From Zea mays (taxonomy: Eukaryota > Streptophyta > Magnoliopsida > Poales > Poaceae): 64,000 nt of DNA. The stretch is taken from positions 32,482,501-32,546,500 of the forward strand of contig NC_050098.1 of assembly GCF_902167145.1 (NCBI RefSeq). The letters are read 5' to 3'. Both the position numbers and the translations under genes were made by a program. Below the pieces are notes generated by a model that worked only from the letters and a program-made list of their open reading frames with translations, had not been told where the DNA came from and ran no database searches. Shown one piece after another: positions 56,095 through 64,000 of this stretch (its first letter is position 1; each line of letters starts with the position of its first letter).

Positions 56095-59000
56095 CTAGCA
56101 AAAGAAGTTGTGAGAATCAAGAATATTGAGCTCATGCCTAAGTTTGGTAAAAGTTTGTTCATCAAGAGGCTTGGTAAAGATATCGGCTAATTGATCTTTA
56201 GTGTTAATATAAGAAATCTCGATATCTCCCTTTTGTTGGTGATCCCTAAGAAAATGATACCGTATGGCTATGTGCTTAGTGCGGCTATGCTCGACGGGAT
56301 TGTCGGCCATTTTGATTGCACTCTCATTATCACATAGCAAAGGGACTTTGGTTAATTTGTAACCATAGTCCCGCAGGGTTTGCCTCATCCAAAGCAATTG
56401 CGCGCAACAATGACCTGCGGCAATGTACTCGGCTTCGGCGGTGGAAAGAGCGACCGAATTTTGCTTCTTTGAAGCCCAAGACACCAAGGATCTTCCCAAG
56501 AACTGGCAAGTCCCCGATGTGCTCTTTCTATTAATTTTGCACCCCGCCCAATCGGCATCCGAATAACCAATCAAATCAAATGTGGATCCCCGAGGGTACC
56601 AAAGCCCAAACTTAGGAGTATAAGCCAAATATCTCAAGATTCGTTTTACGGCCGTAAGGTGGGATTCCTTAGGGTCGGATTGGAATCTTGCACACATGCA
56701 TACGGAAAGCATAATGTCCGGTCGAGATGCACATAAATAAAGCAATGAACCAATCATCGACTGGTATACCTTTTGATCTACGGACTTACCTCCCGTGTCG
56801 AGGTCGAGATGCCCATTAGTTCCCATGGGTGTCTTGATGGGTTTGGCATCCTTCATCCCAAACTTAGCAAGAATGTCTTGAGTGTACTTCGTTTGGCTAA
56901 TGAAGGTTCCTTCTTGGAGTTGCTTCACTTGAAATCCTAAGAAATACTTCAACTCCCCCATCATAGACATCTCGAATTTCTGTGTCATGATCCTACTAAA
57001 TTCTTTACATGTAGACTCGTTAGTAGACCCAAATATAATATCATCGACATAGATTTGGCATACAAACAAGTCATTTTCCAGAGTTTTAGTAAAGAGTGTA
57101 GGATCGGCCTTTCCGACTTTGAAGCCATTTGCAATAAGGAAATCTCTAAGACATTCATACCATGCTCTTGGGGCTTGCTTGAGCCCATAAAGCGCCTTAG
57201 AGAGCCTATAAACATGGTTAGGATACTCACTGTCTTCAAAGCCGGGAGGTTGCTCAACATAGACTTCTTCCTTGATTGGTCCGTTGAGGAAGGCACTTTT
57301 CACGTCCATTTGATAAAGCTTAAAGCCATGGTAAGTAGCATAGGCCAATAATATGCGAATTGACTCAAGCCTAGCTACGGGTGCATAGGTTTCACCGAAA
57401 TCCAAACCTTCGACTTGGGAGTATCCCTTGGCCACAAGTCGTGCTTTGTTCCTTGTCACCACACCATGCTCATCTTGCTTGTTGCGGAAGACCCATTTGG
57501 TTCCTACAACATTTTGGTTAGGACGTGGAACTAAATGCCATACCTCGTTCCTCGTGAAATTGTTGAGCTCCTCTTGCATCGCCACTACCCAATCCGAATC
57601 TTGAAGTGCTTCCTCTATCCTGTGTGGCTCAATAGAGGAAACAAAAGAGTAATGTTCACAAAAATGTGCAACACGAGATCGAGTGGTTACCCCCTTATGA
57701 ATGTCGCCGAGGATGGTGTCGACGGGGTGATCTCGTTGGATTGCTTGGTGGACTCTTGGGTGTGGCGGCCTTTGCTCTTCATCCTCCTTGTCTTGATCAT
57801 TTGCATCTCCCCCTTGATCATTGCCGTCATCTTGAGGTGGCTCATTTGCTTGATCTTTTACTTCATCAACTTGAGCTTCATCCTCATTTTGAGTTGGTGG
57901 AGATGCTTGCGTGGAGGAGGACGGTTGATCTTGTGCACTTGGAGGCTCTTCGGATTCCTTAGGACACACATCCCCAATGGACATGTTCCTTAGTGCAATG
58001 CATGGAGCCTCTTCATTACCTATCTCATCAAGATCAACTTGCTCTACTTGAGAGCCGTTAGTTTCATCAAACACAACGTCACATGAGACTTCAACTAGTC
58101 CAGTGGACTTGTTAAAGACCCTATATGCCCTTGTGTTTGAGTCATAACCAAGTAAAAAACCTTCTACAGTTTTAGGAGCAAATTTAGATTTTCTACCTCT
58201 TTTAACAAGAATAAAGCATTTGCTACCAAAAACTCTAAAGTATGAAATGTTGGGCTTTTTACCGGTTAGGAGTTCATATGATGTCTTCTTGAGGATTCGG
58301 TGAAGATATAACCGGTTGATGGCGTAGCAGGCGGTGTTGACTGCTTCGGCCCAAAACCGGTCCGGTGTCTTGTACTCATCAAGCATGGTTCTTGCCATGT
58401 CCAATAGAGTTCGATTCTTTCTCTCCACTACACCATTTTGTTGTGGCGTGTAGGGAGAGGAGAACTCATGCTTGATGCCCTCCTCCTCAAGGAAGCCTTC
58501 AATTTGTGAGTTCTTGAACTCCGTCCCGTTGTCGCTTCTTATTTTCTTGATCCTTAAGCCGAACTCATTTTGAGCCCGTCTCAAGAATCCCTTTAAGGTC
58601 TCTTGGGTTTGAGATTTTTCCTGTAAAAAGAATACCCAAGTGAAGCGAGAATAATCATCCACTATTACAAGACAATACTTACTCCCGCCGATGCTTATGT
58701 AAGCAATCGGGCCGAAAAGATCCATGTGGAGTAGCTCAAGCGGCCTGTCGGTCGTCATGATGTTCTTGTGTGGATGATGGACTCCAACTTGCTTCCCCGC
58801 CTGACATGCGCTACAAATCCTGTCTTTCTCAAAATGAACATTTGTTAATCCTAAAATGTGCTCTCCCTTTAGAAGCTTATGAAGATTCTTCATCCCAACA
58901 TGGGCTAGTCGGCGGTGCCAGAGCCAACCCATGTTAGTCTTAGCAATTAAGCATGTGTCGAGCTCAGCTCTATCAAAATCTACTAAGTATAGCTGACCCT

Positions 59001-59337
59001 CTAACACACCCTTAAATGCTATTGAATCATCACTTCTTCTAAAGACAGTGACACCTACATCAGTAAAAAGACAGTTGTAGCCCATTTGACATAATTGGGA
59101 AACAGAAAGCAAGTTGTAATCTAAAGAATCTACAAGAAAAACATTTGAAATAGAATGGTCAGGAGATATAGCAATTTTACCCAATCCTTTGACCAATCCT
59201 TGATTTCCATCCCCGAATGTGATAGCTCGTTGGGGATTTTGGTTTTTCTCATATGAGGAGAACATCCTTTTCTCCCCGGTCATGTGGTTTGTGCACCCGC
59301 TGTCGAGTATCCAACTTGAGCCCCCGGATGCATAAAC
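56095..59337 (-). CDS. Element E pol, intact frame of 1080 aa (protease, integrase, RT, RNase H)
   Basis: Open from GTT at 59337 to the stop at 56095. The frame lies +1 to gag and directly follows an in-frame TAG (59340-59338). The first ATG is at 59283, after the protease box (LDSGCTNH), so pol must be made by recoding or splicing rather than from that ATG. Domains: protease; integrase zinc region ([24 protein letters not shown]) and core ([35 protein letters not shown]); RT with [12 protein letters not shown] and YVDD; RNase H with [14 protein letters not shown]. All key boxes appear unchanged. This is the only unbroken pol in the window. Confidence 0.92.
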   Translation of the reverse strand, partial: VYASGGSSWILDSGCTNHMTGEKRMFSSYEKNQNPQRAITFGDGNQGLVKGLGKIAISPDHSISNVFLVDSLDYNLLSVSQLCQMGYNCLFTDVGVTVFRRSDDSIAFKGVLEGQLYLVDFDRAELDTCLIAKTNMGWLWHRRLAHVGMKNLHKLLKGEHILGLTNVHFEKDRICSACQAGKQVGVHHPHKNIMTTDRPLELLHMDLFGPIAYISIGGSKYCLVIVDDYSRFTWVFFLQEKSQTQETLKGFLRRAQNEFGLRIKKIRSDNGTEFKNSQIEGFLEEEGIKHEFSSPYTPQQNGVVERKNRTLLDMARTMLDEYKTPDRFWAEAVNTACYAINRLYLHRILKKTSYELLTGKKPNISYFRVFGSKCFILVKRGRKSKFAPKTVEGFLLGYDSNTRAYRVFNKSTGLVEVSCDVVFDETNGSQVEQVDLDEIGNEEAPCIALRNMSIGDVCPKESEEPPSAQDQPSSSTQASPPTQNEDEAQVDEVKDQANEPPQDDGNDQGGDANDQDKEDEEQRPPHPRVHQAIQRDHPVDTILGDIHKGVTTRSRVAHFCEHYSFVSSIEPHRIEEALQDSDWVVAMQEELNNFTRNEVWHLVPRPNQNVVGTKWVFRNKQDEHGVVTRNKARLVAKGYSQVEGLDFGETYAPVARLESIRILLAYATYHGFKLYQMDVKSAFLNGPIKEEVYVEQPPGFEDSEYPNHVYRLSKALYGLKQAPRAWYECLRDFLIANGFKVGKADPTLFTKTLENDLFVCQIYVDDIIFGSTNESTCKEFSRIMTQKFEMSMMGELKYFLGFQVKQLQEGTFISQTKYTQDILAKFGMKDAKPIKTPMGTNGHLDLDTGGKSVDQKVYQSMIGSLLYLCASRPDIMLSVCMCARFQSDPKESHLTAVKRILRYLAYTPKFGLWYPRGSTFDLIGYSDADWAGCKINRKSTSGTCQFLGRSLVSWASKKQNSVALSTAEAEYIAAGHCCAQLLWMRQTLRDYGYKLTKVPLLCDNESAIKMADNPVEHSRTKHIAIRYHFLRDHQQKGDIEISYINTKDQLADIFTKPLDEQTFTKLRHELNILDSHNFFC

Positions 59338-59350
59338 CTACAAAACAAAT

Positions 59351-62040
59351 TTAGTTCTTGACTTTAGGTACCCAAACTGTTTTGGGTCCTTTGGCATTAG
59401 AAATAAGAACTTTGGGTACCCAAACACAAGTCTTGGAGCCCTTGTGTTTGCCCCCAACAAACTTGGCAACGACCTTGCCGGATTTGTTAGTAAGCACATA
59501 AGAAGCATCAAAAGTTTTAAAAGAAATGGCATGATCATTTGATGCATTAGGAATTTTCTTTCTAGGCAATTTGGCACGGGTTGGTTGCCTAGAGCTAGAT
59601 GTCTCACCCTTATACATAAAAGCATGATTAGGGCCAGAGTGAGACTTCCTAGAATGAATTCTCCTAATTTTACTCTCGGGATAACCGGCAGGGTATAAAA
59701 TGTAACCCTCGTTATCCTGAGGCATGGGAGCCTTGCCCTTAACAAAATTTGACAATCTTTTAGGAGGGGCACTAATTTTGACATTGTCTCCCCTTTGGAA
59801 GCCAATGCCATCCTTAATGCCAGGGCGTCTCCCATTATAAAGCATGCTACGAGCAAATTTAAATTTCTCATTTTCTAAGTTGTGCTCGGCAATTTTAGCA
59901 TCTAATTTTGCTATATGATCATTTTGTTGTTTAATTAAAGCCATGTGATCATGAATAGCATTAACATCAATATCTCTACATCTATCACAAATAGACACAT
60001 GCTCAATAGTAGATGTAGACGGTTTGCAGGAATTAAGTTCAACAATCTTAGCATGAAGAATATCATTTTTATCTCTAAGATCGGCAATTGTAACTTTGCA
60101 AACATCAAAATCTTTAGCCTTAGCAATCAAATTTTCATTCTCTATTCTAAGGCTAGCAAGAGAAATGTTTAATTCTTCAATCCTAGTAAGCAAATCATCA
60201 TTATTATCTCTAGGATTGGGAATTGAAACATTACAAACATGAGAATTAACCTTAGCATTTAAACTAGCATTTTCATTTCTAAGGTTGTCAATCATCTCAC
60301 GGCAAGTGCTTAGCTCACTAGATAATTTTTCACATTTTTCTACTTCTAGAGCATAAGCCTTTTTAACCTTAACATGTTTTTTGTTTTCTTTAATTAGACA
60401 ATCCTCTTGGGAATCCAAAAGGTCATCCTTTTCATGAATAGCACTAACCAATTCATTTAATTTTTCCTTTTGAGCTATGTTAAGGTTGGCAAAAAGGGAA
60501 CGCAAATTATCTTCCTCATCACTAGCATTGTCATCACTAGAGGATTCATATTTAGTGGAGGACTTAGATTTAACCTTCTTTTTGCCGTCCTTTGCCATGA
60601 GGCACTTGTGGCCGACGTGGGGAAGAGGAGTCCCTTGGTGACGGCGATGTTGGCGGCGTCCTCGTCGTCGGAGGAGTCGCTTGAGCTATCGTCGGAATCC
60701 CATTCCCGACAAACATGGGCATCGCCGCCCTTCTTCTTGTAGTACTTCTTCTCCTTTCGCCTCCCCTTCTTGTCGTCACCTCGGTCACTGTCACTAGATA
60801 TAGGACATTTAGCAATAAAATGACCAGGCTTACCACACTTGTAGCAAACCTTCTTGGAGCGGGACTTGTAATCCTTCCCCCTCCTTTGCTTGAGGATTTG
60901 GCGGAAGCTCTTGATGACGAGCGCCATTTCCTCATTGTCGAGCTTGGAGGCGTCTATTGGTTGTCGACTTGGTGTAGCCTCCTCCTTCTTCTCCTCCGTT
61001 GCCTTGAATGCAACGGGTTGAGCTTCGGATGTGGTGGCATCATCAAGCTCGTTGATCTTCCTCGAGCCTTCGATCATGCACTCAAAACTCACAAAATTCC
61101 CGATAACTTCCTCGGGGGTCATTTTAGTATATCTAGGATTACCACGGATTAATTGAACTTGAGTAGGGTTAAGGAAAATAAGAGATCTTAGAATAACCTT
61201 AACTATCTCGTGGTCATCCCATTTTACGCTCCCGAGGTTGCGCACTTGATTCACCAAGGTCTTGAGCCAGTTGTACATGTGTTGTGGCTCCTCCCCTTTG
61301 CGAAGCCGGAACCGACCGAGCTCCCCCTCGATCGTTTCCCGTTTGGTGATCTTGGTGAGCTCGTCTCCTTCGTGCGCGGTTTTGAGCACATCCCAAATCT
61401 CCTTGGCGCTCTTCAACCCTTATACTTTGTTATACTCCTCTCTACTTAGAGAGGCGAGGAGTATTGTTGTAGCTTGAGAGTTGAAGTGCTCGATTTGGGC
61501 CACTTCATCCTCATCATAGTTTTCATCCCCTACGGATGGTACCTGCGCGCCAAACTCAACAACATCCCATATGCTTTTATGGAGCGAGGTTAGATGAAAT
61601 CGCATTAAATCGCTCCACCTAGCGTAATCTTCACCATCAAAAGTTGGTGGTTTGCCTAATGGGACGGAAAGTAAAGGTGTATGTTTGGAAATGCGAGGGT
61701 AGCGTAGGGGGATCTTACTATACTTCTTGCGCTCTTGGCGCTTAGAAGTGACGGAGGGCGCATCGGAGTCGGAGGTCGATGTTGATGAAGTGTCGGTTTC
61801 GTAGTAGACCACCTTCCTCATCCTTTTGTGCTTGTCCCCTCTCCGATGCGGCTTGTGAGAAGAAGATTTTTCCTTCTTCTCTTTGTGGTGAGAGGAGGAA
61901 GGCTTTTTCTCCTTCCGTTTGGAGGAGTCCTTCTTTTTCTCCTTCCTCTTGGTGTGGGACTCTTCCGATGAAGTGCTCCCGTGGCTTGTAGTGGGCTTTT
62001 CGCCGGTCTCCATCTCCTTCTTGGCGTGATCTCCCGACAT
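59351..62040 (-). pseudogene. Element E gag, two breaks
   Basis: Starts MSGDHAKKEMETGEK at 62040. Lys/Ser-rich head, gag core, intact zinc knuckle (CYKCGKPGHFIAKC), acidic serine patch and long coiled coil with a CDRCRD motif follow. A CAA-to-TAA change gives a stop at 61422-61420. A one-base deletion near 60611-60625 shifts the frame after the knuckle. The remaining coiled-coil part is open to TAA at 59351. Compared with D, the two breaks are at different places, so they arose independently. Confidence 0.9.
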
Positions 62041-62069
62041 CACTTCGAGCGGTTAGGCTCTAATGAAGC

Positions 62070-62088
62070 ACCGGGCTCTGATACCAAT
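62070..62088 (-). promoter_or_regulatory. Element E primer-binding site (TGGTATCAGAGC)
   Basis: On the minus strand directly inside the 5' LTR. It is the standard copia sequence, complementary to initiator methionine tRNA. Confidence 0.85.
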
Positions 62089-63408
62089 TGATAGTCGCCT
62101 AGAGGGGGGGTGAATAGGGCGAAACTGAAATTTACAAATATAAACACAACTACAAGCCGGGTTAGCGTTAGAAATATAAACGAGCCCACGAGAGAGGGCG
62201 CAAAACAAATCGCGAGCAAATAATGAAGTGTGACACACGGATTTGTTTTACCGAGGTTCGGTTCTCTCAAACCTACTCCCCGTTGAGGAGGCCACAAAGA
62301 CCGGGTCTCTTTCAACCCTTCCCTCTCTCAAACGGTCCCTCGGACCGAGTGAGCTTCTCTTCTCAAATCAAAGCCGGGAACAAAACTTCCTCGCAAGGGC
62401 CACCACACAATTGGTGCCTCTTGCCTTGATTACAATGGAGTTTTGATCACAAGAACAAGTGAGAAAGAAAAGAAGCAATCCAAGCGCAAGAGCTCAAATG
62501 AACACGGCAAATCACTCTCACTAGTCGCTAGGGCTTTGTGTGGAATTGGAGAGGATTTGATCTCTTTGGTGTGTCTAGAATTGAATGCTAGAGCTCTTGT
62601 AGTAGTTGAGAAGTGGAAAACTTGGATGCAATGAATGGTGGGGTGGTTGGGGTATTTATAGCCCCAACCACCAAAAGTGGCCGTTGGCTGGGTTGTCTGC
62701 TCGATGGCGCACCGGACAGTCCGGTGCACACCGGACAGTCCGGTGCCCCCTGCCACGTCATCACTGCCGTTGGATTCTGACCGTTGGAGCTTCTGACTTG
62801 TGGGCCCGCCTGGGTGTCCGGTGCACACCGGACAGGTACTGTTTGCTGTCCGGTGTGCCAGCATGGGCGTTTCTGACTCCTACGCGCGCAGAGCGCGCAT
62901 TAAATGCGCGGCAGAGAGCCGTTGGCGCGGAGATAGCCGTTGCACTGGAGTCGCACCGGACAGTCCGGTGCACACCGGACAGTCCGGTGAATTTTAGCGG
63001 ACTAGCCGTTGGCGTTTCCCGAAGCTGGCGAGTTCCTGAAGCCGACCTCCCTTGGCGCACCGGACACTGTCCGGTGTACACCGGACAGTCCGGTGAATTA
63101 TAGCCGAGTCGCCCTGGAAATTCCCGAAGGTGGCGAGTTTGAGTCTGAGTCCCCTGGTGCACCGGACAGGTACTGTTCACTGTCCGGTGGCACACCGGAC
63201 AGTCCGGTGCGCCAGACCAGGGGTGCCTTCGGTTGCCCCTTTGCTCCTTTATTGAATCCAAAACTTGGTCTTTTTATTGGCTGAGGGTGAACCTTTTACA
63301 CCTGTATAATCTACACACTTGGGCAAACTAGTTAGTCCAATTATTTGTGTTGGGCAATTCAACCACCAAAATTATTTAGGAACTAGGTGTAAGCCTAATT
63401 CCCTTTCA
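62089..63408 (-). repeat. Element E 5' LTR
   Basis: 1320 bp. Palindrome units at 62705-63215 and TATAAATA on the minus strand at 62653-62660. Same length as the 3' LTR. Confidence 0.95.
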
Positions 63409-63437
63409 CCTATTCACCCCCCTCTAGGCGACTTTCA
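63409..63437 (+). repeat. Last 29 bases of element D 3' LTR
   Basis: CCTATTCACC..GGCGACTTTCA, the end of D's LTR displaced by E. It is followed by D's target duplication TAAAC. Confidence 0.93.
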
Positions 63438-63576
63438 TAAACATGTAGCCACTATCCCGCCAAACTCGAACAACCTTTTTCCTCCCTATATCTTCACACC
63501 AATTTAACCGTGGTGCCCTTTCTTCGAAAACCACAAACTCCAGATAGCAGATTGATCGCATCGCTTCGCTTCGCTG

Positions 63577-64000
63577 ATGGTGGATAGCCGCCGAAGCGCA
63601 CGCGCAAGGGACGACGGCGCAAGGCTCCACGCAGCGACGCAGGAGGTGCAATTCCTTCCGTTCAACTTCAACCCCGACGACAAGTGCACGACGCTCACCG
63701 CCTGCATCGACGACGGCAGGTGTCACCGTGTGAGCAACAAGGGTGCTCCGGAGTAGATCATGACCCTGCGCAAGTGCCAAGAGGATGTCACAAACAAGGT
63801 GCAGGCCACCATCGACAAGCATGCTGAGCGAGGCCTCACCGTCACCAGACAGGTAGGTGTTCAGATTGATCTTAAAAATGCACGCATGCTGACACTTGTC
63901 GTGGTACATTAATTACAGGAAGTACCGAAGAAGCGCAACAAGGACGACGACACCGGCGGACCGTCGCAGTTCGTCGCCCTGCCCCTGTTGCCCCTTCTCG
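63577..64000 (+). pseudogene. B3-domain gene, copy 2, coding part, broken and cut by the window end
   Basis: ATG at 63577 and an exon of 276 bases to 63852, exactly as in copy 1. A GT..AG intron (63853-63918) follows, then exon 2, which runs off the window. The exon has a TAG at 63754-63756 where copy 1 has CAG, so translation would stop after 59 codons. Its promoter and leader are 18.9 kb away, left of element D. The B3 part proper lies beyond the window and is inferred from copy 1. Confidence 0.65.

Larger units (their letters stand above)
53909..63408 (-). mobile_element. Element E: full-length Sirevirus on the minus strand inside D's 3' LTR, TSD CCTAT
   Basis: 9.5 kb with two LTRs of exactly 1320 bp (53909-55228 and 62089-63408). 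CCTAT flanks it at 53904-53908 and 63409-63413. The LTRs differ at about eight positions by eye (about 0.6%), so E is the youngest Sirevirus here. Gag has two breaks while pol is open throughout. Its LTR ends (TGAAAGGGAATTAGGC..GGCGACTATCA) differ from those of D. Confidence 0.96.
44538..63437 (+). mobile_element. Element D: Sirevirus in B3-like copy 2, TSD TAAAC, itself hosting E
   Basis: The 5' LTR (44538-45980) and the 3' LTR (52729-53908 plus 63409-63437) bound a decayed gag and pol. TAAAC flanks it at 44533-44537 and 63438-63442, and joining the flanks restores the sequence seen at 42720-42735 in copy 1. Element E lies in the last part of the 3' LTR, and a MITE lies in the 5' LTR. Without the insertions the two LTRs are about 1208 and 1204 bp. 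Confidence 0.95.

Overview
The window looks like a stretch of a grass nuclear genome, most likely maize (Zea mays) or a close relative. Three things point there: two intron-containing genes with very GC-rich first exons, dense nests of Ty1-copia Sirevirus-type LTR retrotransposons whose LTRs carry clustered CACCGGACTGTCCGGTG palindromes, and MITE and CACTA relics in the spacers. There are no bacterial features, no CRISPR array, and no tRNA or rRNA gene that I can recognise.

Layout. 1-9447: element A, a decayed Sirevirus cut by the left edge, sits inside the gag of a second decayed Sirevirus, element B. 9448-11696 and 20609-21333 are two halves of an older LTR-retrotransposon-like relic. It was split by element C (11697-20608), a full-length Sirevirus with TSD GTGTG. 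21334-21840 is a truncated LTR piece. 23035-25054 is a four-exon OTU-domain cysteine protease gene (345 aa). 25055-28480 is spacer with MITEs. 28481-31001 is a CACTA (TNP2) transposon relic containing a quasi-palindrome of about 0.92 kb. 31373-33163 is a two-exon non-specific phospholipase C gene (530 aa). 34184-41610 is element F, a young Grande-like (Ty3-gypsy, Tat-type) element with TSD GTAGG. It has an intact gag and no pol, and it carries an intact three-exon gene on the opposite strand with its own TATA box (37369-40671, 1045 aa). 41611-44537 and 63438-64000 hold a tandem duplication of a B3-domain gene, both copies broken. The second copy was split by Sirevirus D (44538-63437, TSD TAAAC). 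D has a Tourist-type MITE in its 5' LTR, and its 3' LTR was entered by the opposite-strand Sirevirus E (53909-63408, TSD CCTAT).

Functional content. The two clearly live host genes are the putative deubiquitinase and the phosphoesterase. The most unusual unit is element F: it keeps a structural gene and a spliced antisense gene while lacking every enzyme of the replication cycle, so it must depend on a partner element if it still moves. All five Sireviruses have at least one break in gag or pol. E is closest to intact, with an unbroken pol frame of 1080 codons.

Exon limits, TSDs and LTR limits were read directly from the bases. Family names rest on motif recognition without a database search.
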